Source: Pycnococcus provasolii
Taxonomy: Eukaryota; Chlorophyta; Pseudoscourfieldiophyceae; Pseudoscourfieldiales; Pycnococcaceae
DNA length: 64,000 nucleotides
Reading direction: 5' to 3'
NCBI GenBank assembly: GCA_938743325.2
Contig: OW568889.1
Span: forward strand, 1 to 64,000
The position numbers were made by a program, and so were the translations under genes. The notes under the pieces were generated by a model. It ran no database searches. It had not been told where the DNA came from and worked only from the letters and a program-made list of their open reading frames with translations. Below, piece by piece: positions 34,720 to 46,857 of the stretch; the first letter of the stretch is position 1, and each line of letters begins with the position of its first letter.

Positions 34720-37700
34720 ATGAACCGCCACACGCGGCGTCGGCGCTCCCGGCCGCCAGCACGCGTGCAAGGACACTGCGCCATGATCGCAGGCCTGCTC
34801 GTCGTCGCGTGCATAGCGGCTTCTATTTGCACACGCACAGCAGAAGCCGCGTGGGTGTACCACCGCCACGTCGTGCAAGATGCCTTAGCCGCGCGGATCG
34901 AAGTTACCAAGCACGTCGACAAGTCGAACAAGGGAACGCCGCCCGCGCAGCCGCCCGGATTCGACAACCACTTCGCCATTGGCCAGAGATGTCCTGCGAG
35001 AGGGGAGAGAGGAGGGCCGTACCGCGCTCTTGTCAAGTTCCCGATGGACACGCTAGCCAGCCTAGACATCGCAAGGGCGGAGGTCAAGATAAGCCTGCGT
35101 CGATACGACTTCAAAAGCGAGACCGTTGAGGTGCACCGACTCGCGGGAGACTTTGACAAAGCCGTCACACCGTCGAACGCGCCTGCGCGAACTAGCGACG
35201 TTGCACTAGCAACGGCTGACGTGTCCGACTCGGTGCGCGGCGTTTGGACGGATGTGGCGCTGAACGTCACGCAGAACCTCATACACGACGTCGAGAGGGG
35301 ATACGGCACGTTTGCCGTATCGCTCAGTGGCGACGAGGCGAACTGCTTCACGCGCTCCGCACTCAAGTCGAGCGCAAGCCTCGTGATCACGCACCAAACG
35401 GACGGCACGCCACCCGAGGCGACTCTCGTCGGAGCGCCGAGAAGTCCGAGCGCGTCAGCCGAGTCGCGGCTCAGCTTCGTCGGTAGCGACGAGGAGAGCG
35501 GAGTGAGCCACTTCGAGTGCTCGCTCGACGGAGGCGACTACCTGCCGTGCACATCGCCTTGGCGGTACCTCAGCCTGCTCGACGGCACGCACACGTTTGA
35601 CGTGCGCGCCGTCGACCGCGCGGGTAATGTGGGAACTCCCTCGTCGGCGACGCCATGGATCGTTGACACATCCGCGCCCGTCGTGTCCATCTACAGCGCG
35701 CCAGTGGCGAAGAGCGACTCCGCATCTGCCACATTCGCATTCACGTTCAGTGACCCCAAGCCCGTCGACGGCGACGGCGCGACGAGCGGCGTCGCCTCCG
35801 TGCGCTGTCAGCTTGACGGAGGAGCTCTCAGCCGATGCAGCTCGCCGATGACGTACACGGGACTCACGGAAGGAGAGCACACGTTCGTCGTGCACGTCAC
35901 GGACGAGGCGAACAACACGGGAGTGTCGAACGTGCACACGTGGACGGTGGACCTACCACCCGCCGTTGCGCTCGAGCTCGTCGTGGATGCCGAAGAGGCT
36001 CCTTCTCGGGGTGTTGGTCGCAATGCCGCCGCCGCTCGCGCCGCAAAGCGTCGCGGTGCGGGGCGAGATGCGCGCATCGTGCGCGGCGAATTTACGGTTC
36101 GCGTTGCGTGGAGCGAACTTGTGCATAATTTTGACGAAGCGGACATTCAGTTGACTGGTGCCGCGGCGGAGATTTTGTCGCTGTCGGTTGACAAGAAGTC
36201 GCCGGGACCTGGAACGGTGTACGTGCTTGCCATGAAGCCGCGCTCCTCGGGAACTCTCACCATCTCGGTTCCGGCTGATTCTGCAAAAGACGCGAATGGA
36301 CGCGCGAATCCTCTCCCGGCTCCATCGCTCACGGTGACGTGCGACCTCGACGCACCCGTCGCACGCATCGTGGGCGAGCCAGCAATTGCCGACGGCGCAT
36401 TCATTGCAACCTTTGCATGGAATGAGGCGGTGTTCGGATTCGATCCCACGAACGAGGCACTCTTCGCGGGATTGCCCGTGACAGTTGAGGAAGTGATGAA
36501 AGGCGGCAACCAAGCTGCACCGTCTGCAACTAGCTTTTCCGTTCGAATCGTGCCAAAGAGTGTTGGAACGCTCAAAATACTCGTTCCCAAGGACGTGGCG
36601 CAGGACGCCGCGGGCAACGCCAACGCCGCCATGGATAGTGCCGCGTCCATTCAAGTTGTGAGCGGAACATCCTTCGTCTTGTCGCGAGAAGAGAAAGGAC
36701 AAACTCGCGTGCGTCGATTCACCGCAGGCCTTGACGCGCTCGGTGACGCGCAGATACTCCCAATAGATCTCGCGGATGATGCTGTCTCAACTGCCACTGT
36801 AGATCGGACCGGGCGCCTTCTGATCGCGGATGCGGCAACTTCCTCTATTCAATTCTTCGGTGCCGATCTGAGTCCTGATGCCACCCTGCATGGTTTTGCG
36901 AACGTAAGCTCCATCGCTATTGACGAAGCGTCGGGAGTCATCTTCGTTGCACATGGCGCGGGTGACGCGCACGGAATTTGGGCTGTGAATGCGACAACGG
37001 GCGAGACGTTGAATCGTATCGATGTCGACGTCACGAGTGCGAGCGGCGACGACAACGATGAAGACACGAAGCCTGTGAGACTGCATCACGCGGACGCGCT
37101 TGCATTTGACGGATCGTCCACGCTCTATGCCCTCGATGCCAAGCAGGGCGTGGCCCTTGCCTTTCTTACGCAAGCAGGTGCTGCGGCTGGAGCGAGCAGG
37201 TTTACAAATGAATCGTCTTTTGCACACCCGAAGGCAATTGAGGTGGATGGCGATGGGTATGTATACGTTGCGGATGGTGACAGGGTGCACATATTCGCAA
37301 GGAATGGAAAGTTAGCTGGCATGATTGACGCGTCGGCGCTCCCCAAGGGTGGCACGTTCCGCCCCGTAAGCCTTGCGATGGATCGTCATGCTAGACTTCT
37401 TGTGGGTAATAACGCGAAAGCGTCGGCGCTTGTATTCCGCAAGCTGCACCCACGTGCACCTGCCACCACGTATGTTTCAGCTCTTCCCAGCGGATCGGGT
37501 AATGTGGCGGCCGTGTCTGTGTACCGTGAGCGCGCTCCGCCCGACGCATCTTTGAAACTGATGCAGGACGCGGCGACGACGAGTATGGAGGTGTCGTCGT
37601 CGGGCGACGGAAGCCTGCCCACCGTGCATGGAGAATTTGACGTGGCTGTCACGTGGTCAAAGCCGGTGACAAATTTTTCCGCGAATGCCCTAAAAATTGG

Positions 37701-39576
37701 CGGTGCCGGTGGATCTGTGCTTGAGGTTGTGCCGCTCGACACTCCGGCGATGGACAATGACGGCGACGGCGAATTCGACGAGGACGATGGGGTTCCTCGC
37801 AAGAGCTTTCGTGTTCGCGTCGCCCCAGCTGGCGTCGGCGTTGTCATCGTGGGAGTTCACCCTTCGACTGTCGTGGACGTGGATGGCAACACGAATGTAG
37901 AGTCGTCGTCTTCGTCGTCGTCATCTCTCGTATCCGCATCGGCGTCGTCGGAGGCGGCAACCTCCGAGCTTCGCACCGTGTTCTACGGTGGCGAGTGCTC
38001 AGTGACACTCGGTTGCCAGTGGCAGCTGACTGAGTACGAGCACGAGCTTGCAGCGCGGCGCGTATCTCTCGAAGTGGACAGCCGCATTCGCCTTGAGAAG
38101 GAGAAGCTTGCGATTCAGCATGCCGCAGATGCGCGTCGCGACGCTCAGAGACACGCGGCGGAGGAAAAACTTGAGGCAATGAGGCACGAGGCGGCGCTTG
38201 CCAAGGCGCAGATTGAACGCGAGACACTTGCGGAGAAGGCGCGCCTGGAGGAGGAGGCTCGTGTGAGAGAGGCGAAGGCGACGCAGAGCCTCGAGCTTGA
38301 GAAAATTGTGGCGCGCGGCGCGGCGGCACGCGACACGGCGATTGCCGCGGTGGGGCACACGCTTTCCATGCTAGGCGAAGGTGCGAATGCTCTTCTCGGC
38401 GATCCTACGAAGCTGCGCAATGCTGCGATTCTGCTAGCTTGCATCTTTTTCGGCTACTTTGCTGCACGCGAGATCGCCTCGGCACTGGCTGAGGTGATGC
38501 GTCGCGTCCTGGGGCAGCCGCGTCTCGTTCGCGCTTCGAGTCGCTTTCACCTGTCATCGCTGCTTCCCGGTTTCGTCCGCCGTATTTTTGCGTCGAGCAA
38601 GCCACCACCTGCGGTGATCAGTGGCGATGAGCCCGATATCGTGCTGAGTGACTCGGTGGCTGCGAAAGTGAATGCGATCGGATACGCCGTGCACGCCTGC
38701 CACACGCGTGGCACGGCGCTCCGCAACGTGCTCTTTTTCGGAGCACCGGGCACCGGCAAGACGCTCGTCGCCGAGCGCCTTGCTCGCACCGCAGGTCTCG
38801 ACTACGCCCTGATGAGCGGCGGCGACGTCGCGCCGCTTGGTGAGAAGGCGGTCACTGAGCTGCACCGCGTGTTCGACTGGGCAGCACGAAGCCCTCGTGG
38901 CGTTCTGATCTTCGTCGACGAAGCGGACGCCTTCTTGAAGCGACGTGTTGACGAGGCACACGCGGCACCTGGAGGTGATGCGAGCCATAGCGGCAGCCGC
39001 GCGGCGGTGAACGCATTTTTGGCCCGCACGAGTTCCCAGAGCACTCGCGTGATGCTTGTCCTGGCTACGAATCGCCCGCACGATCTCGACGCTGCCGTCT
39101 TGGATCGTGTGGACGCGACGATCGAGTTCCCCATGCCTGGCGCGGTGGAGAGGAGCCGTTTGCTAAGGTTGGGGCTGACGCGCGATCTCGGCACGCCGGA
39201 AACGAACGGTGATGGCAAGAGCATAAAGTGCTTCGTGCCTCGTCGGCCGAGTGGCCTGCGTTCCATCTTGGCCCGTCGACAGCCAGACATTATGGCTGTT
39301 GGCGGTTTGAATTGGGCTCATGTGGACGCCGCCGCGAGCCAGCTAGGCGGCTGGAGTGGCCGTGGCATTGCAAAGTTGTGCTCGGCGCTCGCACTTGCGG
39401 TGTTTGGGCGTCACACCGACGACGGCCGGCTGGCGGACGCGTTGACAATCTCTCCCTCTGACTTTGACATTCTCATCAAGGAGAAGTCTGAGGAGGCGAG
39501 GCATTTGAGCCTATTCGACAAGCACTCGCGCGAATCGTTTCTGTTCCCTCTCAAGAGCAATGGCAACGGGCACTAA
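34720..39576 (+). CDS. Secreted adhesin-like domains fused to an ATAD3 AAA+ ATPase
   Basis: A 1,618-residue protein in one uninterrupted frame. Order: hydrophobic signal (residues 22-40, ending TAEA|AW); a DNRLRE/CBM-like beta domain (about 100-228); two bacterial Ig-like repeats (ECSLDGGDYLPCTSPW and DGTHTFDVRAVDRAGN; 231-414); two further Big-like domains (414-647); an NHL-like propeller (650-937); a third Big-like domain (940-1057); a Ser run; then ATAD3: coiled coil (1098-1204), membrane segment (about 1229-1254) and AAA domain with Walker A GAPGTGKT (about 1342), Walker B FVDEADAF and ATNRP. ATAD3 is normally a ~600-residue mitochondrial inner-membrane ATPase for nucleoids and cholesterol handling. 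ATG 34720 has GCCACCATGA context. The location of the fusion is unclear; mRNA is needed to exclude two genes. Confidence 0.85.
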   Translation: MNRHTRRRRSRPPARVQGHCAMIAGLLVVACIAASICTRTAEAAWVYHRHVVQDALAARIEVTKHVDKSNKGTPPAQPPGFDNHFAIGQRCPARGERGGPYRALVKFPMDTLASLDIARAEVKISLRRYDFKSETVEVHRLAGDFDKAVTPSNAPARTSDVALATADVSDSVRGVWTDVALNVTQNLIHDVERGYGTFAVSLSGDEANCFTRSALKSSASLVITHQTDGTPPEATLVGAPRSPSASAESRLSFVGSDEESGVSHFECSLDGGDYLPCTSPWRYLSLLDGTHTFDVRAVDRAGNVGTPSSATPWIVDTSAPVVSIYSAPVAKSDSASATFAFTFSDPKPVDGDGATSGVASVRCQLDGGALSRCSSPMTYTGLTEGEHTFVVHVTDEANNTGVSNVHTWTVDLPPAVALELVVDAEEAPSRGVGRNAAAARAAKRRGAGRDARIVRGEFTVRVAWSELVHNFDEADIQLTGAAAEILSLSVDKKSPGPGTVYVLAMKPRSSGTLTISVPADSAKDANGRANPLPAPSLTVTCDLDAPVARIVGEPAIADGAFIATFAWNEAVFGFDPTNEALFAGLPVTVEEVMKGGNQAAPSATSFSVRIVPKSVGTLKILVPKDVAQDAAGNANAAMDSAASIQVVSGTSFVLSREEKGQTRVRRFTAGLDALGDAQILPIDLADDAVSTATVDRTGRLLIADAATSSIQFFGADLSPDATLHGFANVSSIAIDEASGVIFVAHGAGDAHGIWAVNATTGETLNRIDVDVTSASGDDNDEDTKPVRLHHADALAFDGSSTLYALDAKQGVALAFLTQAGAAAGASRFTNESSFAHPKAIEVDGDGYVYVADGDRVHIFARNGKLAGMIDASALPKGGTFRPVSLAMDRHARLLVGNNAKASALVFRKLHPRAPATTYVSALPSGSGNVAAVSVYRERAPPDASLKLMQDAATTSMEVSSSGDGSLPTVHGEFDVAVTWSKPVTNFSANALKIGGAGGSVLEVVPLDTPAMDNDGDGEFDEDDGVPRKSFRVRVAPAGVGVVIVGVHPSTVVDVDGNTNVESSSSSSSSLVSASASSEAATSELRTVFYGGECSVTLGCQWQLTEYEHELAARRVSLEVDSRIRLEKEKLAIQHAADARRDAQRHAAEEKLEAMRHEAALAKAQIERETLAEKARLEEEARVREAKATQSLELEKIVARGAAARDTAIAAVGHTLSMLGEGANALLGDPTKLRNAAILLACIFFGYFAAREIASALAEVMRRVLGQPRLVRASSRFHLSSLLPGFVRRIFASSKPPPAVISGDEPDIVLSDSVAAKVNAIGYAVHACHTRGTALRNVLFFGAPGTGKTLVAERLARTAGLDYALMSGGDVAPLGEKAVTELHRVFDWAARSPRGVLIFVDEADAFLKRRVDEAHAAPGGDASHSGSRAAVNAFLARTSSQSTRVMLVLATNRPHDLDAAVLDRVDATIEFPMPGAVERSRLLRLGLTRDLGTPETNGDGKSIKCFVPRRPSGLRSILARRQPDIMAVGGLNWAHVDAAASQLGGWSGRGIAKLCSALALAVFGRHTDDGRLADALTISPSDFDILIKEKSEEARHLSLFDKHSRESFLFPLKSNGNGH

Positions 39577-39827
39577 ACTTTTTGTAACATTAACAAAATT
39601 ATGTGTGACACAACTTCCAAAACATCAAGCGGAATGGAACCCCGCCAACCAGAGCAGAGCCTCTCAACCCAACCCCGAAACCCCCGAACCCCGAACTGAC
39701 CCACGGACTTGATTCTCCGACCGGAAACCTGCCTCGCCTGCTTTGCGATCTGCTTCCCCCCCGCGTTTTCCCTCCCTCCCGCGTTTCCCTTCCATTTCCC
39801 CTCCCCCTTCCCGCTCAGCCGCTGGCG

Positions 39828-41036
39828 ATGGGCGCGCGCTTCTCAGCCTTGAAGGACGACGACGGCGACGCTGGTGCGGGTGCAGCGCCTGCACCAGCTG
39901 CTGAGGGGTCGCCCACCAATACCGATTCGCAGGGGCTTACCTTAGTGCGCCAACGCGACAGCGATGCGGCTGCGCAAGACGACGCACCCGCGGCTGGAAA
40001 GAGACCGCGTCTCGCGCGAGAGGGCGCGGGCGCGGAGGGACGATGGCCGCTGCCGCCACACCTCACGGAGCGAGTGATGGAGATGCTTCTTACGGAGCCG
40101 AACGCACGTAGCGGAGAGGATGACGACACGGAAGCGGACGAGTGCCACGTGTGCACGCGGTGCGTTATTAGGGATTGTGTGAGAGCAGGCCAGACGTGCC
40201 GTTCTCTCCGTGCTGCGAGTCGCGTGGTTCTACGGCAACGAGTTGTGTGGTGCGTCGAGGTGATCAGGACGGAGTACGACTTCGACGAAGGCTGGAATCT
40301 TCACGAATACGAGTGCGGAGAGCCGGTTGGTTCAGTCGGCAACCTTAGTACCGAGGTCGCGGAGTGCTGTCGGTCACACACCGAGGCTGTGAACATGGCC
40401 CGTCGCACGTTCGTCAAGGAACTCAAGTTTGACAAATACGGCGACCGAGTGGAGCGAAAGAATGTCGCTGGTTGGCCAACAGTCGATTATCTGTCGACAA
40501 GTCCACCCTACGATAGCCGCGACATGCCGAAAAACGACCGTGTTCAGTTCGACCACCAAGGAGTCAGGGCAAGTGACATTGAGCGGCTGGATAATCACGA
40601 CGAAATTATGAACATAATGATCGAAAGAGACGGCTGGTGGGAAGGACCTGGTCGCGACAGAGTTCGTGTGCGCATTGTGGAGCGGATTTGCCAATCACGT
40701 GTCACGCCGCCAGCCGTCGAGCGACTCGCGGCAGGCTTCAAGTGCGATCCTCCACGATTCGACTTTTTAAACGACGGCGATTCGGACGACGACGACGACG
40801 ACGACGACGACGAGGGAAGCAGCGATGATGACGACGACGACAGTAGTGAAGTGCCCACGTCACTTGTGGAGGATGAGGACGAGGACGAGGAGAGCGACGG
40901 CGACGACGACTCTATGCCTAGCCTAGCCGATGGCACGGACGACTCCCAGGAGGGAATTTCTGGCGAGGATGACCTACCGTCCACGGAAAACACGGAAGAC
41001 GCACTCGCCCGACTATATGAAGAAGATTCCGAGTAA
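39828..41036 (+). CDS. Acidic protein with possible F-box, N-myristoylation start
   Basis: A 402-residue protein not firmly recognised. It starts MGARFSALK, a good N-myristoylation signal. Residues about 68-75 and 125-140 (LPPHLTERVMEMLL, then CRSLRAASRVVL) look like an F-box helix pair, which would link it to SCF ubiquitin ligases. The middle (140-300) has scattered Cys and Trp and no known fold. The tail is strongly acidic, with a nine-Asp run around residue 325 and more Asp/Glu blocks to the end. A C/T-rich tract (39757-39815) and AACCCC-type motifs precede the start. It converges with TrpG, leaving 42 bp. Confidence 0.55.
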   Translation: MGARFSALKDDDGDAGAGAAPAPAAEGSPTNTDSQGLTLVRQRDSDAAAQDDAPAAGKRPRLAREGAGAEGRWPLPPHLTERVMEMLLTEPNARSGEDDDTEADECHVCTRCVIRDCVRAGQTCRSLRAASRVVLRQRVVWCVEVIRTEYDFDEGWNLHEYECGEPVGSVGNLSTEVAECCRSHTEAVNMARRTFVKELKFDKYGDRVERKNVAGWPTVDYLSTSPPYDSRDMPKNDRVQFDHQGVRASDIERLDNHDEIMNIMIERDGWWEGPGRDRVRVRIVERICQSRVTPPAVERLAAGFKCDPPRFDFLNDGDSDDDDDDDDDEGSSDDDDDDSSEVPTSLVEDEDEDEESDGDDDSMPSLADGTDDSQEGISGEDDLPSTENTEDALARLYEEDSE

Positions 41037-41078
41037 GTTTTTCACTCTTTGCTTTCATTTTTGTTGCTCGTGTTTACA

Positions 41079-41969
41079 CTATTCTTGCTTTCTTTCTTGC
41101 TTCACCTCCTTTACTCTTCGAATCCAGTTTTCAACCATGCGCAGCCCGTTTTTGGTGATGATCGACTCGGGGTGGAACTGCACGCCGACGATGTCGAGCT
41201 CGTTGTGCTTAACGCCCATGATGGACCCATCCTCCGTCCACGCGGTAATGGTCAGGCAGTCTGGCATCGACTCCTTCTCGATGCACAGGCTGTGGTACCT
41301 CGCTGCGTCGAACGGGTTGTCCATGTCCTCGAACAGCCCTTCGCCGTCGTGGAAGACTGGGCTGCTTTTGCCGTGCACAAGTCCCGTGGGCGTTCGCACG
41401 ACGTTCCCTCCAAACGCCTGTCCTATGCACTGGTGTCCCATGCACACGCCGAAGACAGGTATTCCGTGTTTGGCCGTGAGCATCTCCGCCACCTCGAGGC
41501 TGATTCCGCTATCCTCCGGTCGTCCCGGTCCCGGACTGACGACGACGCCGTCCGGTTTACGTGCGGCGACTTCAGGGACGGAGATCTTATCGTTTTCGAT
41601 GACGTCGACGAGACATCCTAGGTCGCCTAAGTACTGCACGATGTTGTACGTGAACGAGTCGTAGTTGTCGATGAGGATAACGCGCGGCGCCGAGGAGGAA
41701 TCTGCGATTGTGGATGATGATGATGATGAGGAGGAGGAGGAGGAGGAGGAGGATGCCCTAACAGGGACGACGTGCCTCAAAGAAGAGGAGTGACGCCGAT
41801 GACAAGAATGAGAGTGAGAGTGAGAATGAAAGACATCTGACTTCTTCTTCATGTGGTGACGAGCAACGCAACAAGAGGGAGGATGCGACCCCCTTGGCCC
41901 TGGAGCTGGAGAGAGACAGACAGAAGAAGTTCTCTGGACGATCATCATGGATGTCGGGAACGCCATCAT
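41079..41969 (-). CDS. trpG/pabA: Anthranilate/aminodeoxychorismate synthase glutaminase subunit
   Basis: A 296-residue class I glutamine amidotransferase. After a ~95-residue Ser/His-rich extension, the domain starts VILIDNYDSFTYNIVQYL, with oxyanion loop SPGPGRPEDSG, nucleophile Cys176 in FGVCMGHQ, and His266/Glu268 in VQFHPESI. This is the order of TrpG and PabA, which give ammonia to chorismate for tryptophan or folate. The two cannot be separated by sequence alone. The N-terminal extension suggests plastid import; a poly-Ser run (around residues 74-88) comes from GAG/GAT triplet repeats. ATG 41969 is chosen. The synthase partner (TrpE/PabB) is not here. Confidence 0.9.
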   Translation of the reverse strand: MMAFPTSMMIVQRTSSVCLSPAPGPRGSHPPSCCVARHHMKKKSDVFHSHSHSHSCHRRHSSSLRHVVPVRASSSSSSSSSSSSSSTIADSSSAPRVILIDNYDSFTYNIVQYLGDLGCLVDVIENDKISVPEVAARKPDGVVVSPGPGRPEDSGISLEVAEMLTAKHGIPVFGVCMGHQCIGQAFGGNVVRTPTGLVHGKSSPVFHDGEGLFEDMDNPFDAARYHSLCIEKESMPDCLTITAWTEDGSIMGVKHNELDIVGVQFHPESIITKNGLRMVENWIRRVKEVKQERKQE

Positions 41970-42740
41970 GGTTCCCAAGCACCTTGCAAGGATTCTTCAA
42001 GAGCGACAGGATACCCGGGCCCTTGATGAAGATGAAATGAAATGAAGGAGGGAACCACCTAAAGGTAGGTGGTCCTGGGAGGGGGAGGGGGGGGAGGGGG
42101 AGGGGGGAGCGCCGACGCCCGGATTGGATAAATCCATCCCCGAATAATCAGCAACGAAACGAAACGAAACGAAGTCATGAATCCACGGAAAAGGAAACAT
42201 CCTACCCGTAACCCCCAAACCCCAAAAAGAATTCATGAAACATCCTAACCCCCAAACCCCAAAAGTTGACGTTGACGTTGAGAATTGACGTTGACTCTTT
42301 CTAAGGTTAAGTTCTGTTGACTCTGATGAGAGACAGACTCCTGAAGGGAGGAGAGGGGTGTGCTATATTTCAGAAAGGTGCAACGACAAGGATGTATCCC
42401 CCCCAGAGTGTTTTGTAATGTGTGTTATACCCTAGGGGTGCGGCCGCCACTCTGCTTCTCCCCCTGCCCTGACCTCTGAGGGGATACTCCTTCCCTCTCC
42501 TTCCCTCTCCTTCCCCCTTCCTCCTTCCCCATTTCCATTTTCCATTTGGCCATTTCGTTGCCGCCGCATTGGATTCAAATTCCCACCACCCTCTGTTTCT
42601 TTGCGAATCATTGCTTTGGGAACACTACCGTACCGTACCGTAGTTGTTATTCCATAAACGTGAGTGCGTCGTGTTAGTCGTGGTAAAGTCATCACTGTGC
42701 TGTTGCTGCTTCGTCATAGCTAGGTTTAGCTTGTGCTACA
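41970..42740. promoter_or_regulatory. Divergent promoter region
   Basis: About 770 bp between TrpG (minus) and a carrier gene (plus). G-rich tract at 42078-42108 (C-rich for TrpG). Two direct copies of TAACCCCCAAACCCC at 42209-42223 and 42245-42258. CGTTGAC repeats at 42268-42295, and T/C-rich TCCTTCCCTCTCC at 42489-42530. No gene is seen. Confidence 0.55.
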
Positions 42741-44033
42741 ATGCAGCACTGGATACCGCTCAGCCTTCGCTGGCGAGCGCGAAGACGACAACAAGGCGCC
42801 GGGGGGGGACCCGCGGCACTGAGAAGCACGTCGGCGAGAAGACTCGCGCGAAGGAGAAGAACCTCTTCACATTCAGGGTCTTCTTACAACAACTCCTCCG
42901 ACCCCTCGGCAAATTCGGCTTGTGTCCTCGTCTCACGTTGCGAAACCAACGCGCTTCTACCTGGTTTGAGGGACGGACCAGACGACGGAATTCCCGGTAG
43001 TCTCGACGACGACAGAGGTTCGGGAACGCCTTCCACATCTTCACAAACGGAATTAAGCACATTTACGCCGAGATACTTGCACCACGCCATCGCCGGGGCT
43101 ACCGCAGGGGCGGTCGTCGAAGCCCTTCTATTTCCAATCGACACCATCAAAACACGCCTCCAGAGCGGAAACTTTCTGCCTTCCGTACAGAGCGGAAGGC
43201 ACGACTCGTCGCTCAAGGCGGCGATGGACAGCCACTTCGCGCGGCAAAAGCTCTTCCATCGACCACTTGCCGGGGTCACGCCTGCCGTGTTGGGTGCCAT
43301 GCCGAGCAGCGCGCTGTTCGTTGGAAGCTACGAACCGACGAAAAGCGCACTGCTCAATCTCGTGCAGCGAACGGGAGGCGACGTCGACAAGTGGAGCTCC
43401 GCCTGCCACCTAGGTGCCGCCGCATTCGCAAGCTGCGTGAGTGCGATCGTGAGAACGCCCACGGAAGTCCTCAAGCAGCAGGGTCAGATGGCTGTGCAAG
43501 GTACTCCCACCTTCGAGCTTTGCCGCGACCTGGTTCGCAAGTCGGGACTGCGGGGTCTGTACCAGGGAGGTTGGTCCATGTTGATGCGCGACATACCCTT
43601 CAACGTCATCGAGTTCGTGACGTACGAGCAGCTGCGACGCTCGCTGAAGAATTTGAAGTCCAGGCCATCAGATCAGTCTGAGCTAACGTCAAAGGAGAGC
43701 GCGCTCATCGGATGCATGGCTGGTGCGCTGACGGGAGCTCTCACGTGCCCACTGGACATGCTGAAAACACGCATGATGCTAAACGAGATGGCAGGCAAGG
43801 CTTGGTGGCAGGCTGTTCGTGAGATTGTTTCGAAGGAAGGGCCTGCCGTGTTCTGGTCAGGCATCGGGCCAAGGGTGGTCTGGATTGGCGTTGGCGGAAG
43901 CATCTTCTTCGCCACGCTCGACATCATGGAAAAGTCTCTGTTGGCGTACACGACGCAAAGGGAAAACGATGCGAGCAAGAAAGTGCGAAGAAAACAGAAC
44001 CAACAACAACAACGTGTAACCTTGGAAGTCTAG
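42741..44033 (+). CDS. Mitochondrial carrier, SAM-transporter-like
   Basis: A 430-residue mitochondrial carrier family protein. Three repeats each carry Px[DE]xx[KR]: PIDTIKTR, PTEVLKQQ and PLDMLKTR. The third-repeat sequence PLDMLKTRMML, and RDIPFNVIEFVTYEQ in the second, match S-adenosylmethionine carriers (SLC25A26, SAMC1), which swap cytosolic SAM for S-adenosylhomocysteine in mitochondria or plastids. The first ~110 residues are Arg/Ser-rich and longer than in most carriers, as in plant SAMC dual-targeted forms. The tail is basic and Gln-rich. Substrate is inferred from similarity only. Confidence 0.78.
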   Translation: MQHWIPLSLRWRARRRQQGAGGGPAALRSTSARRLARRRRTSSHSGSSYNNSSDPSANSACVLVSRCETNALLPGLRDGPDDGIPGSLDDDRGSGTPSTSSQTELSTFTPRYLHHAIAGATAGAVVEALLFPIDTIKTRLQSGNFLPSVQSGRHDSSLKAAMDSHFARQKLFHRPLAGVTPAVLGAMPSSALFVGSYEPTKSALLNLVQRTGGDVDKWSSACHLGAAAFASCVSAIVRTPTEVLKQQGQMAVQGTPTFELCRDLVRKSGLRGLYQGGWSMLMRDIPFNVIEFVTYEQLRRSLKNLKSRPSDQSELTSKESALIGCMAGALTGALTCPLDMLKTRMMLNEMAGKAWWQAVREIVSKEGPAVFWSGIGPRVVWIGVGGSIFFATLDIMEKSLLAYTTQRENDASKKVRRKQNQQQQRVTLEV

Positions 44034-44301
44034 AGTACCATTTTGTGCTTCAATCTGTACTGTGTACTGTGTACTGTGTAGAAGACAGCCCTTGCTGCTG
44101 CTGCTGCTGCTGCTGACGTGGATGTTGTTGTTGTTCCTATTATTTTTGTATGTATTTCTACCCAAAAAACCAGTAGTTACATGTTTTTTTTCGTTCTCTT
44201 AAAAAAAGAACAAAAGAAAAGGGGAAAAACTCCTCTCTCCTCTCTCTTCTCTTGTATATTTTTTCCCCACATACCATACCTATCACAAACATACCTCTGC
44301 T

Positions 44302-46857
<2,556 letters not shown>

